DNA of 55,979 bases from Armatimonadetes bacterium CG2_30_59_28. GTDB taxonomy: Bacteria; Armatimonadota; Abditibacteriia; CG2-30-59-28. Below the pieces are notes generated by a model. It was not told the DNA's origin. It was given only the letters and a program-made list of their open reading frames with translations, and did not search any database. A program made the position numbers and the translations under genes. The stretch spans positions 1 through 55,979 of the forward strand of contig MNXM01000228.1 of NCBI GenBank assembly GCA_001872605.1, given 5' to 3'. How positions within the stretch are numbered: position 1 is the stretch's first letter; each line of letters begins with the position of its first letter. Below are positions 24,750 to 33,399 of this stretch, in pieces.

Positions 24750-25499
24750 ATGGCACACGACGGAACGCCCAGAGTTGCTATAGTCACGGGAAGCTCACGA
24801 GGGATCGGGCGCGCCATTGCGCTGGAGTTGGCACACCGCGGTAGCCGCGTCGTCATCAACTACAGGGCGGGAAAAGACGCTGCGGAAGCGGTTCGGCGCG
24901 AAATTGAGTTGTCTGGAGGGGAAGCGCTCGTCGTTCGAGCAGACGTGAGCGTCGAGGCAGACGTGCGCACCATGATGGAGAAGACCATCGAGCAGTTCTC
25001 CAGACTGGACATTCTCGTCAACAATGCCGGAGTCCTGCAAGACAACTTCGTCTCCTTCATGTCAGAAGAACAGTGGGACTTGGTCCTTGACGTGAACCTC
25101 AAAAGCGCCTTCTTCTGCACCAAGCACGCCAGTAAGCAGATGGCGAAGCAACGCTGGGGGCGGATCATCAATATCAGTTCCGACGCGGGTCTGATGGGAG
25201 ACATGCTGCGGACTAACTACTCCGCAGCAAAAGCCGGACTGATCGGCTTGACCAAGTCGACTGCCCGCGAGCTTGCCGCTCGCGGAATAACAGCCAATGC
25301 GATTGCTCCCGGCTACATTGAAACGGACATGACGAGTGAATGGGCGGACCAGAAACGGAAGCAGATGCTGGAGCGAATCCCCATGCAGCGACTTGGCTCA
25401 CCGCAGGAAGTTGCTCGGGCGGCTGCATATCTCGCCAGCGAACAGGCATCCTATGTCACAGGGCAGGTACTCAGTGTCGATGGCGGTTTGCACATGTAG
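24750..25499 (+). CDS. FabG-like 3-oxoacyl-ACP reductase (SDR family)
   Basis: The 249-residue short-chain dehydrogenase has the NADP-binding VTGSSRGIGRAIALEL, the NNAG motif (ILVNNAGVLQDN), and the catalytic Ser-Tyr-Lys in NISSDAGLMGDM and NYSAAKAGLIGLTKS. The end SYVTGQVLSVDGGLHM is typical of FabG. It begins one base after acpS and probably reduces the beta-keto product of the operon's ketosynthase. A housekeeping fatty-acid role cannot be excluded. Confidence 0.9.
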   Translation: MAHDGTPRVAIVTGSSRGIGRAIALELAHRGSRVVINYRAGKDAAEAVRREIELSGGEALVVRADVSVEADVRTMMEKTIEQFSRLDILVNNAGVLQDNFVSFMSEEQWDLVLDVNLKSAFFCTKHASKQMAKQRWGRIINISSDAGLMGDMLRTNYSAAKAGLIGLTKSTARELAARGITANAIAPGYIETDMTSEWADQKRKQMLERIPMQRLGSPQEVARAAAYLASEQASYVTGQVLSVDGGLHM

Positions 25500-25503
25500 G
25501 CGG

Positions 25504-27456
25504 ATGGCAATTGACCCTGAGCGATTTCCTGTCCCACTCGTTCTCTCGCTAATTCTCAGTCTGACTGCCGGTCATGTTTCGGGGCAGGAAGCGAGCTCCG
25601 GTCTGCGCGACCGGCTTTCCGCTCTCGAAATATCAGCTCGCTCGCTCTCCCAACCGACGGGCAAGCTCTCCGAAGCGGTCCACCGCACCAACTACCCACT
25701 CCTGATGCTGAAGATCGAGAAGGCACGATTCCTGCTCGACAAGCAAAGCTCCTACTGGAAGTCATACACCAAGGACGCCGAGTTTGAGATTCGCGAAGGC
25801 GAGGTTCTGCTTCGGCTTCTTAAAGAAAACCGCCTCGCCTACGACAACGCAACGGGATGGCATGAGCGCGCGTACATCTCGGAGGCGGACGGTTCGGCTC
25901 AGCCCTTCTGGGTGTATCTGCCGCGCTCCTACACGCAGCCGGAGTATCGGGACCGGAGGTACCCGGTGATGGTGTTTCTGCACGGGTACGACACCAGTCT
26001 CACGAAGGCAGACCCCTGGACGCTGAGTCAGTCGATCCTCGAACTGGCCGATCAACGCGGCTACATCGTGGCGGTGCCATACGGAAGACGTAACACGGAC
26101 TTCGTCTCGATTGGCGAAGTGGACGTTCTTGCCGTTATTGCTGAACTGCAACGGCTGTTTCGTGTGGACGCGGATCGAGTCTGTCTCATAGGGGTCTCCA
26201 TGGGGGGCTACGGCGCTTACACCGTTGGACTGCATTACCCCGATCTGTTTGCCGCGATCATGGTAGTGTCGGGGCGAACGGATCACTACTTCTGGCAGAA
26301 GCTGGAGCGCCCCAAGGTTGCGGGCTTCAAGCAGTGGCTGATTGACGCGGACAACCCACTGACACTGGTGGAGAACGCCCGCAACCTGCCGATACTCATT
26401 GTTCAGGGCGGGGACGACAGCCTGGTGGATATTCGCCACTCTCGAAGGATGGCGGCGACACTGAAGGACCTCGGATTTACCTATCAATTCGATGAGTTGA
26501 AGAACGAGGACCACTGGATATACTTCGGAACCGACTGCTACGAACGAGCGTTTAACTGGTTCGACAAGCATCGACGCGACCTCTCCCCAAAGGTGATTAC
26601 TCACCACACCTTCTCCCCAAAGTACGGGAGAGCCTACTGGGCGGAGATTACCGCGTTCGAGCGATGGGGGAATCCCGCCGAAGTGCGAGCGGAGGTGACT
26701 GACGGGAACACGATCGAATTGATGACAGACAACGTGAAAGATGTCGTCATTCACTTCCCCACGCCCCGTCTTGACGAGAAGAAACCTGTCACGCTTCGCT
26801 GGAACGGAAAGGTGGTGTACGAGGGGAAGATAGGGAACCCGGGGCAGTGGTCGTCTGCAGAGGCGACGGTGCCGACCGGCGTCCACAAGGCGGGTCACCG
26901 ATGGGGGCCGATCAAGGAGGTCTTCAATGGGCCGCATATCCTTGTATTTGGCACAAAGGGGACGGATCGCAGCAATACTCGCCTCCAGAACAACGCGGTA
27001 CGGATGGCGGAGGAGTGGAGCCGGTTCGCCGACGGCGTCCCAACAATCAAGCCAGACTCGGAAGTAACGGAAGAGGACATCGAGCGCTTCAACCTGGTGT
27101 TGTTTGGCGACGAAAATCAGAACGAAATTGTCGCGCGTCTGCGGGAGCAACTCCCATTCACCGTGAAGGAAGGCGAGTACGCGATCGCCGGCAATACTTA
27201 CCGCGGTGACGACATCGGGTTCATGATGGTCTATCCGAATCCACTGAATTCCGGTCGATCTGTTCTGATACAAAGCGGCCTGTTCTGGGGAGACGCTTTG
27301 CCCATCAACCATAAGTTTGACCTTTTACCCGACTATATCGTCTACAATGACAAAGTTGACTACTCCGACAAAACGAATGAGTACCTTGTGGCAGGATTCT
27401 TTGACACAAACTGGAAACTCGACGAAACGCTGATCTGGAGGAGGGATAAGCGATGA
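25504..27456 (+). CDS. secreted alpha/beta-hydrolase (esterase/prolyl-oligopeptidase-like)
   Basis: The 650-residue exported protein starts at ATG 25504, four bases after fabG, with a signal peptide ending near HVSGQEA. Residues ~70-150 are helical, and ~150-360 an alpha/beta-hydrolase with the nucleophile in IGVSMGGYGAYTVG, the acid in VQGGDDSLVD and the His in KNEDHWIYF. The remaining ~290 residues look like two further domains (ITAFERWGNPAEVRAEVTDG and later), seen in large secreted PHB-depolymerase-like esterases. It may trim or release the product outside the cytoplasm. Why a secreted enzyme is encoded inside a biosynthetic run is open. Confidence 0.82.
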   Translation: MAIDPERFPVPLVLSLILSLTAGHVSGQEASSGLRDRLSALEISARSLSQPTGKLSEAVHRTNYPLLMLKIEKARFLLDKQSSYWKSYTKDAEFEIREGEVLLRLLKENRLAYDNATGWHERAYISEADGSAQPFWVYLPRSYTQPEYRDRRYPVMVFLHGYDTSLTKADPWTLSQSILELADQRGYIVAVPYGRRNTDFVSIGEVDVLAVIAELQRLFRVDADRVCLIGVSMGGYGAYTVGLHYPDLFAAIMVVSGRTDHYFWQKLERPKVAGFKQWLIDADNPLTLVENARNLPILIVQGGDDSLVDIRHSRRMAATLKDLGFTYQFDELKNEDHWIYFGTDCYERAFNWFDKHRRDLSPKVITHHTFSPKYGRAYWAEITAFERWGNPAEVRAEVTDGNTIELMTDNVKDVVIHFPTPRLDEKKPVTLRWNGKVVYEGKIGNPGQWSSAEATVPTGVHKAGHRWGPIKEVFNGPHILVFGTKGTDRSNTRLQNNAVRMAEEWSRFADGVPTIKPDSEVTEEDIERFNLVLFGDENQNEIVARLREQLPFTVKEGEYAIAGNTYRGDDIGFMMVYPNPLNSGRSVLIQSGLFWGDALPINHKFDLLPDYIVYNDKVDYSDKTNEYLVAGFFDTNWKLDETLIWRRDKR

Positions 27457-27508
27457 AGGTCACGTCACTGGACACTGGTCACGGGCTGCCTGTTGCTTGT
27501 CACCTGCC

Positions 27509-28726
27509 ATGAACCGAGTTGTCATCACAGGAGCAGGTCTCATCTGTTGCCTGGGAAGCGATCTTGAGTCTTTCTGGGAGCGTCTGCTCGCGGGTGAGTC
27601 GGGCATCGGACCAATTACCAAGTTCGATCCCACGGGACTGCGGAATGAAGAGGCCGGCGAGGTTGTTGACTTCGACTGGTCCCGCTACGCGGACGACGAG
27701 GTTGACGAGGCAACGCAATTTGCGTTTGCCGCAACTGCGGATGCGCTGATGGATGCTGGTCTGACAACGCGCGGCGCGCGCCTCTCCGCCGCCATTCCCG
27801 ATATCGGTCTCGTTTACTCCACAAACTTCGGGGGGGCGTACTCATGGGAAAGCTTCGTAGTTGCGTCGCGGGACGCGTCGACCGGCGCGGATGAAGCAGC
27901 CAATGATTTCAGACAGTTCCAGTTCCAGAGCGCATCGGAATACGTTAGACAAGAGTTGGAGCTGGGTGGGCTGGCGGCGACGCTCTCCAATTCCTGCTCG
28001 TCGGGCGTCAGCGCAGTGGGGATGGCGTTTGACCAGCTCCGTCTCGGCGACGCGGCGGTCATCGTCGCGGGGGGCTACGACAGTCTCGGTCTCTCGAGTC
28101 TGAGCGGCCTCAGCATTCTGCGAACCATCACCGCTGAGAAGTGTCGGCCTTTCGACAAGAATCGCAGCGGAACCATCTTTGGTGAAGGCGCGGGGATGGT
28201 GGTGCTCGAAGAGCTTGACCACGCAAAGGCGCGTGGGGCCAGTATCTACGCCGAGGTATTGGGGTACTCCCTCAACAATAATGCCTATCATCTGACTGCT
28301 CCTGATAAGGAAGGAGAAGGGATGGTGCAGGTGATTCAGCGGGCGATTGGCCACGCGGGCATTTCGCCCGACGCGATTGACTATATCAACGCCCACGGCA
28401 CGGGGACCCAGTACCACGATCCCGCCGAGATTCTGGCGATCAAGGCAGTGCTGGGAGACCACGCGTACAAGATACCGGTGAGTTCCATCAAGGCCGCCAC
28501 TGCCCATACGCTGGGGCCCGCCGGCGCTATCGAGTTGATAGCGACCGTACTCGCCACACGGGATGACATTGTGCCGCCCACGGTCAATTACGAGACACCG
28601 GACCCCGATTGCGACCTGGACATTGTCCCCAACCAGTCGAAGCCGTGGCCGGTGACTGCCGCGATGTCACTCTCGGCAGGGATTGGAGGGAACAACGGGG
28701 CGATCATCGTTCGATCGATGGACTGA
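27509..28726 (+). CDS. beta-ketoacyl-ACP synthase (KAS II type)
   Basis: The 405-residue enzyme is a full-length condensing enzyme. The active-site Cys is in TLSNSCSSGVSAVG, the two His are in DYINAHGTGTQYHD and IKAATAHTLGPAGA, and the Lys opens the latter. FGEGAGMVVLEE and the GIGGNNGAIIVR end are typical. It starts at ATG 27509; TTG 27497 is less likely. A 52-bp spacer of CACTGGTCAC-like words precedes it, the widest gap in the run. The next gene encodes a ketosynthase-like protein without the Cys, so the two may form a KS/chain-length-factor heterodimer. Confidence 0.93.
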   Translation: MNRVVITGAGLICCLGSDLESFWERLLAGESGIGPITKFDPTGLRNEEAGEVVDFDWSRYADDEVDEATQFAFAATADALMDAGLTTRGARLSAAIPDIGLVYSTNFGGAYSWESFVVASRDASTGADEAANDFRQFQFQSASEYVRQELELGGLAATLSNSCSSGVSAVGMAFDQLRLGDAAVIVAGGYDSLGLSSLSGLSILRTITAEKCRPFDKNRSGTIFGEGAGMVVLEELDHAKARGASIYAEVLGYSLNNNAYHLTAPDKEGEGMVQVIQRAIGHAGISPDAIDYINAHGTGTQYHDPAEILAIKAVLGDHAYKIPVSSIKAATAHTLGPAGAIELIATVLATRDDIVPPTVNYETPDPDCDLDIVPNQSKPWPVTAAMSLSAGIGGNNGAIIVRSMD

Positions 28727-28739
28727 TCCCCAGACTGGC

Positions 28740-29606
28740 ATGAATACGCCAATACACGTCACCGGAATCGGCATTGTGTCCTCGATCGGGATCGGTCGAG
28801 ACGAGTTTTTCGCGGCGGTACGCGATGGGCGCCGCAGGTCAGGAAAGATTGAGGACTTCTGCATCGAGGATTATCTCGAGACGGAGAAGACCTACCTCGA
28901 CCACTGTTCCGCATTTGCGCTCGCCGCTTGCGCCATGGCCCTTAAAGACGCCCAATTGCCCCCATCATGCATCCATCATCCGTCAGCTTCGTCCGGCATT
29001 TGCCTCGGCACCGCCCTGGGATGCCTGCAGACGATGGAGGATTTTTTTCTACGCGTGATCGAGAAGGGACCTCGCTACGCGAATTCGCTGCTGTTCAGTC
29101 ATTCCTATGCCAACTCCCCGACCAGCCTCGCGGCGATCGAATTTGGGCTTGCCGGTTACCACTCCACCGCCACATCGGGCGAGAGCTCAAGCCTGATCGC
29201 ATTAATGCAGTCTCTCAATGCTCTGCGTTTGGGGTATGCGGAGCGCATCGTCACTGGTGGAGTAGACGCGCTGTCCGAAGCGCTTCAGCGTGTCTGGGCG
29301 CAGATATACCCCGACCGAATGCCGGGCGAGGGGGCCGCGGTGTTCGTTCTCGAGACGGAAACCGCAGTCGTGGAGCGCGGTCTCCAGCCGGCGGCATTCC
29401 CCCGGATCGTTGTACAGTCCGCCCACTGCGACGGTGCATCTCCGGCCGCTGATTCCATCGAGCGCGACATCGGGTTTGTCGTGGGAGCCATGGACGCATT
29501 CAACACCGCCACGGCCATGGGGGAACTCGAGGACGCCGCATCGAAGCAGGTCGCGGCGTTGTCTAACAGCACACCGCAATATCAGATTCTCCTGTCAAGG
29601 GATTAA
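28740..29606 (+). CDS. truncated ketosynthase-like protein without catalytic Cys (chain-length-factor-like)
   Basis: The 288-residue protein is similar to the N-terminal two thirds of KAS enzymes: PIHVTGIGIVSSIGIGRDEF at the start, SGICLGTALGCLQTMEDFF in the middle, and RLGYAERIVTGGVDALSEAL after the elbow. Counting back from the GG of VTGG, the Cys position holds Glu in TSGESSSLIALMQ. The region with both catalytic His is missing, since only ~100 residues follow. It cannot condense by itself. Chain-length factors of type II polyketide and aryl-polyene systems are similar inactive partners, although they are full length and usually have Gln there. It begins 13 bases after the active ketosynthase gene. 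Confidence 0.8.
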   Translation: MNTPIHVTGIGIVSSIGIGRDEFFAAVRDGRRRSGKIEDFCIEDYLETEKTYLDHCSAFALAACAMALKDAQLPPSCIHHPSASSGICLGTALGCLQTMEDFFLRVIEKGPRYANSLLFSHSYANSPTSLAAIEFGLAGYHSTATSGESSSLIALMQSLNALRLGYAERIVTGGVDALSEALQRVWAQIYPDRMPGEGAAVFVLETETAVVERGLQPAAFPRIVVQSAHCDGASPAADSIERDIGFVVGAMDAFNTATAMGELEDAASKQVAALSNSTPQYQILLSRD

Positions 29607-29608
29607 TC

Positions 29609-30610
29609 GTGGACGACAAACAACTTCTCGCAGACTACCGTCGGATGCTGCTCATTCGGCGGTTCGAGGAAAAGCTGGACTCGCTCTTCACATCCGGTGT
29701 CATCAAGGGCACGTCGCACCTCTACGCGGGCCAGGAGGCCGTGGCGGTGGGCGTCTGCGCGGCGCTTCGATCAAACGACTTCATGACCAGTACGCACCGC
29801 GGGCATGGACACCTGTTGGCAAAGGGTGCGGACCCGAAGCGAGTAATGGCCGAACTCTTCGGAAAATCCACCGGTTACAGCAAGGGCCGCGGCGGCAGTC
29901 AACATACCGCCTGTGCGGCGGTGGGCTTTCTCGGCTCCAACGGCATTACTGGCGGAGGAATCCCCATTGCCACCGGCGCCGCGCTGGCCGTGCAGATGAC
30001 GGCGTCAGCGCCGCTGACGAAAGACGGACACGCGGGAAGGAACCGCGCGCACCCCGACGCTGTCGTTGTGTGCTTCTTCGGCGAGGGCGGGGCCAGCATC
30101 GGCATGTTTCACGAGAGCCTCAACATGGCGGGAATCTGGAAACTGCCGATCATCTATGTTTGCGAAAACAACCTCTATGCGATGTCGGTCCCACTGCATG
30201 AGGAATCTGCGGTTCAAGACATTGCCCACCGAGCTGAGTCGTACGGGATGCCCGGCGTGATTGTGGACGGCTGCGACTACTTTGCCGTCGCCCGGGCGGT
30301 CGCCGAAGCTGCTGCACGCGCAAGGGCAGGCGAAGGGCCGTCGCTACTGGAGGCGAAGACCTACCGATACTACGGACACAGCAAATCGGACAAACGGGAG
30401 TACCGCACACGCGAAGAGGAAGCGTCCTGGAAGAACCGTGATCCCATCCTCCTGCTGGGAACGAAGCTGCTGGAGACAGACGTCTTAACCAAAGATGCCC
30501 AGCTGCAAGCACTTCACGAAGTGGATGCAGAGGTTGAGGCCGCGGTGGAGTTCGCGGACAACAGCCCGGAACCTGATCCCGCTGCGGTGCTTGATGAGGT
30601 GTTTGCCTGA
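29609..30610 (+). CDS. 2-oxoacid dehydrogenase E1 component, alpha subunit
   Basis: The 333-residue ThDP enzyme subunit matches pyruvate, acetoin or branched-chain dehydrogenase E1 alpha. Landmarks are LIRRFEEKLDSLFTSGVIKG, STHRGHGHLLAKG, KGRGGSQHTACAAVGFLGSN and the ThDP fold CFFGEGGASIGMFHESLNMA ending in ENN. The usual GDG of the Mg/ThDP motif reads GEG. About 20 extra residues (TKDGHAGRNRAHPD region) sit just before that fold. GTG 29609 is preceded by AAGGGA and lies 2 bases after the previous stop. It should pair with the beta subunit next door and load the lipoyl protein at 23844. The 2-oxoacid is unknown. Confidence 0.93.
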   Translation: MDDKQLLADYRRMLLIRRFEEKLDSLFTSGVIKGTSHLYAGQEAVAVGVCAALRSNDFMTSTHRGHGHLLAKGADPKRVMAELFGKSTGYSKGRGGSQHTACAAVGFLGSNGITGGGIPIATGAALAVQMTASAPLTKDGHAGRNRAHPDAVVVCFFGEGGASIGMFHESLNMAGIWKLPIIYVCENNLYAMSVPLHEESAVQDIAHRAESYGMPGVIVDGCDYFAVARAVAEAAARARAGEGPSLLEAKTYRYYGHSKSDKREYRTREEEASWKNRDPILLLGTKLLETDVLTKDAQLQALHEVDAEVEAAVEFADNSPEPDPAAVLDEVFA

Positions 30611-30613
30611 CTC

Positions 30614-31597
30614 ATGCGAGAAATGTTCTACTCCCACGCTATCCGTGAAGCCATCGCTGAGGAGATGGAGCGCGACCCCAATGTCTTCCTTCTCGGCGAA
30701 GACGTGGCCGAGTACGGCGGCGCGTTTAAAGTGACTCAAGGGCTGGTGGGGCAATTCGGGAAGGGCCGGATCCGCAACACCCCTATCTGCGAAAACTCGT
30801 TTGTCGGAGTTGCGGTTGGAGCTGCGATGCTTGGCATGCGCCCTGTCGTCGACATCATGTTTCAGGATTTCATCACTCTGGCGATGGACCAGATCGTCAA
30901 TCATGCCTCGAAAATTCATTACATGTACGGTGGTCAGTTGAGTGTGCCCATCGTCATCCGCACGCCGGCGGGAGGAGGACGCTGCTACGGACCGACCCAT
31001 TCGCAAAGTCTGGAAGCCTGGTTCATGCACGTGCCGGGACTCAAGGTGGCTGCTCCCGCAACAGCCCACGACGCCAAAGGAATGCTGAAGGCAGCCATAC
31101 GAGACAACAACCCCGTAGTATTTGTTGAAAGCAAGCTGTTGTACGGGCAGAAGGGACTCGTGCCCGAAGAGGACTATGTGGTTCCACTGGGCCAGGCGAG
31201 GGTCGTCCGGGAAGGCGAACACCTCACCCTGATCGCCTATTCCCGCATGGTGGGAGAGGCAGAGCGCGCCGCCACCGCCCTGGATCGAGAAGGGATATCC
31301 TGTGAAGTCATCGATCTGCGAACTCTCGCTCCCCTCGATCTCCAGTCCATCGCAGACTCGGTGGTGAAGACCGGACGGGCCGTGGTGGTGGAAGAAGGAT
31401 GCCTGACGGGTGGCGTCGGCGCAGAGGTAAGCGCGCAGATCGTGGAGAACTGCTTTGACTACCTCAATGCCCCCGTCCAGCGCGTTGCGGCTTTGGATGT
31501 CGCGGTTCCCTGCGCCGACGCTCTGGAGCGCGCCGCCTTGCCGGACGCTGGAAAGGTTATGGCAACTGTGCGACAATTGATGCAGAAATACGGCTGA
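30614..31597 (+). CDS. 2-oxoacid dehydrogenase E1 component, beta subunit
   Basis: The 327-residue subunit shows VFLLGEDVAEYGGAFKVTQG, NTPICENSFVGVAVGAAMLG, VIRTPAGGGRCYGPTHSQS and VVVEEGCLTGGVGAEVSAQI, the standard E1 beta landmarks. The transketolase C-terminal domain is complete. It begins 3 bases after the alpha stop. No complete E2 or E3 gene is present in the window, so either the complex borrows them or the acyl group leaves by another route. Confidence 0.95.
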   Translation: MREMFYSHAIREAIAEEMERDPNVFLLGEDVAEYGGAFKVTQGLVGQFGKGRIRNTPICENSFVGVAVGAAMLGMRPVVDIMFQDFITLAMDQIVNHASKIHYMYGGQLSVPIVIRTPAGGGRCYGPTHSQSLEAWFMHVPGLKVAAPATAHDAKGMLKAAIRDNNPVVFVESKLLYGQKGLVPEEDYVVPLGQARVVREGEHLTLIAYSRMVGEAERAATALDREGISCEVIDLRTLAPLDLQSIADSVVKTGRAVVVEEGCLTGGVGAEVSAQIVENCFDYLNAPVQRVAALDVAVPCADALERAALPDAGKVMATVRQLMQKYG

Positions 31598-31612
31598 AAG
31601 GGGTGATCAGTG

Positions 31613-32251
31613 ATGCCGGTCACTATGGCAACTCGCGAAGAAACTCTCGATGTCGCCCGCGACACGGAATTCCCGACGATGGCCGAAGATGAATTTGTGG
31701 AGTGGTGTAACAAAGACACGCGGGCAGAATTCACTGATGGGAGGATCGTCTTCATGTCCCCAGTTTCAATTGACCATTCTCTGACCTTCAACTGGTTGAC
31801 TCGTGTTCTGGGACTCTTTGTCGAGCACCGTGGCTTGGGAGTTGTGTTGGGCAGTGAAGTGATGCTCCGGCTCCGCCCCGGGTTGCGGCGCCTGCCTGAC
31901 CTCATCTTTGTTGCCGAGGAGCGCCGGGGCATTTTGCGCCAGAACCATATCGAGGGCGCCCCGGACGCCGTCTTCGAGATCGTCTCCCCTGATAGCGTCT
32001 CTCGGGACTGGAGAGAGAAGTTCGCAGAATACGCAGAAGCCGGGGTGAGCGAGTACTGGGTGATCGACTCCCCTCATCAACGCGCCGACCTGAATGTGCT
32101 CGATGAAGGCGGCCGGTACGAATCTGTTGAGGAAGACGATGGCTACCTGATTTCGCAGGCCATCGAGGGCTTCCGATTGAAGACAGAATGGCTGTGGGAG
32201 GAACCACTGCCAAACCCGCTGGACGTTCTCCGGGAACTGGGGGTGCCGTGA
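31613..32251 (+). CDS. Uma2 family (DUF820) protein embedded in the operon
   Basis: The 212-residue protein has the family signature: RAEFTDGRIVFMSPVSIDHS, RRLPDLIFVAEERRG and DAVFEIVSPDSVSRDWREKF, with the E and K of the nuclease-like core, then EAGVSEYWVIDSPHQRADL. ATG 31613 follows an AAAGGGG site. It overlaps the GT2 gene by GTGA. Uma2 genes scatter widely, so this may be a passenger, yet the overlap shows that it is translated with the cluster. Confidence 0.85.
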   Translation: MPVTMATREETLDVARDTEFPTMAEDEFVEWCNKDTRAEFTDGRIVFMSPVSIDHSLTFNWLTRVLGLFVEHRGLGVVLGSEVMLRLRPGLRRLPDLIFVAEERRGILRQNHIEGAPDAVFEIVSPDSVSRDWREKFAEYAEAGVSEYWVIDSPHQRADLNVLDEGGRYESVEEDDGYLISQAIEGFRLKTEWLWEEPLPNPLDVLRELGVP

Positions 32252-33396
32252 CCTCTCCGGCAGTCAGCATCATCATTCTCAATCACGACAAAGCAGCCTA
32301 CACGCGCGCGTGTTTGCAGAGCCTGTTGCAGGTTGGAGCAGGAGAGAAGTTCGAGGTTATCGCGGTGGACAACGGGTCGCGGGATGAAACACCGGAGCTG
32401 CTGGAGTCGCTCAAGCCTGACTTTGCACGCGCGGGTTCGGAAATAAAGATCGTCACGAACGCGGAGAACGTGGGAGCCATCATCGGGCGCAATCAGGCGA
32501 TGGAGATTGCAGGAGGCGACGACTTCCTTTTCATGGACAATGACGTCGTCGCCGGAGACGACGGCTGGCTGGCTGCACTGCGGTCTCGTCTGGACGCGGA
32601 CGCGTCCATTGGGATCATCGGCCCCAAGCTGCTCTTCCCGTGGGAACCCCATCTGATCGAGTTTGCGGGATGTGCGGTTTCACCCTCGGGGCGGATTCAG
32701 TACATGGGACGCGGCGCGACGCGTGACGACCCTGCGTTCAACACGGAACGCGAGGTTCAGTGCCTGATCAGCGCGTGTATCCTTTTCCGTCGCGGGCTGG
32801 TGGAGGAGATAGGGAATCTGGATGAGGCATTCAGCCCAGTCCAGTATGAAGATCTGGACTTCTGTTACCGGACGCGCCGGGCAGGCCATCGAGTTGTCTA
32901 CACGCACAAGGTGGAGATGTATCACTTCGAGCACACGACAACCGGTGGGTCGCCCGACATTAACTTCAGGTACGTGACCATCAAGAACGGGAAACTCTTC
33001 AAGAAACGCTGGCGGCACATGTTCGAGACCGAAAGCGGACCACCGGACGAGGAATGCGCCTGGGCCGCGATCGAGAAGAAGAGCATTAAGGAGATAGATG
33101 AGAGAGAATGGAAGACGAAAAATGGAGGGTACACGATGGCTAACGGAGACGAACTGAGACAGAACCTCAAACAGATGATCGTGGAGCGTCTGTTCCTGAA
33201 AGTCGACCCCGTCGCGATGACCGACGACGCTCCGCTCATGGCAACCTATGGCATCGACTCGGTGGCCCTTTTCGAGTTGGTGGTGGGGCTGGAGGAAGAC
33301 TTCGGCATCACTCTTGAGGATGAGGAGTTCAGTCTGGACCTCTTTGAGAACGTCAATTCCGTCGCTGCACTGGTGGAACGGAAACAGGGAGCGTAG
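32248..33396 (+). CDS. GT2 glycosyltransferase fused to an acyl carrier protein
   Basis: The 382-residue protein has two parts. Residues 1-~280 are a family 2 glycosyltransferase: VSIIILNHDKAAYTRACLQS, VIAVDNGSRDETPELLES, FLFMDNDVVAGDDGWLAAL (the DxD region) and SPVQYEDLDFCYRTRRAGH. Residues ~297-382 are a complete ACP whose phosphopantetheine Ser is in ATYGIDSVALFELVVGLEED. No stop lies between them. An in-frame ATG at 33136 with GGAGGG six bases upstream would also give a free 86-residue ACP. The start GTG 32248 overlaps the Uma2 stop. This physical link of sugar transfer to an acyl carrier is unusual and ties the acyl genes to the glycan genes. Confidence 0.88.
   Translation: MTSPAVSIIILNHDKAAYTRACLQSLLQVGAGEKFEVIAVDNGSRDETPELLESLKPDFARAGSEIKIVTNAENVGAIIGRNQAMEIAGGDDFLFMDNDVVAGDDGWLAALRSRLDADASIGIIGPKLLFPWEPHLIEFAGCAVSPSGRIQYMGRGATRDDPAFNTEREVQCLISACILFRRGLVEEIGNLDEAFSPVQYEDLDFCYRTRRAGHRVVYTHKVEMYHFEHTTTGGSPDINFRYVTIKNGKLFKKRWRHMFETESGPPDEECAWAAIEKKSIKEIDEREWKTKNGGYTMANGDELRQNLKQMIVERLFLKVDPVAMTDDAPLMATYGIDSVALFELVVGLEEDFGITLEDEEFSLDLFENVNSVAALVERKQGA
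33124..33138 (+). promoter_or_regulatory. internal ribosome binding site and ATG for a free ACP
   Basis: GGAGGG is followed after six bases by ATG at 33136, in frame with the GT2-ACP gene, exactly at the ACP domain boundary. This would give two products from one frame. Confidence 0.7.
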
Positions 33397-33399
33397 GGC

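Noticed and set aside
25762-27312. A 516-residue minus-strand open frame
   Set aside because: It lies wholly opposite the secreted esterase, which has a signal peptide and catalytic triad; the opposite frame is rich in His/Arg/Val and has no motif.
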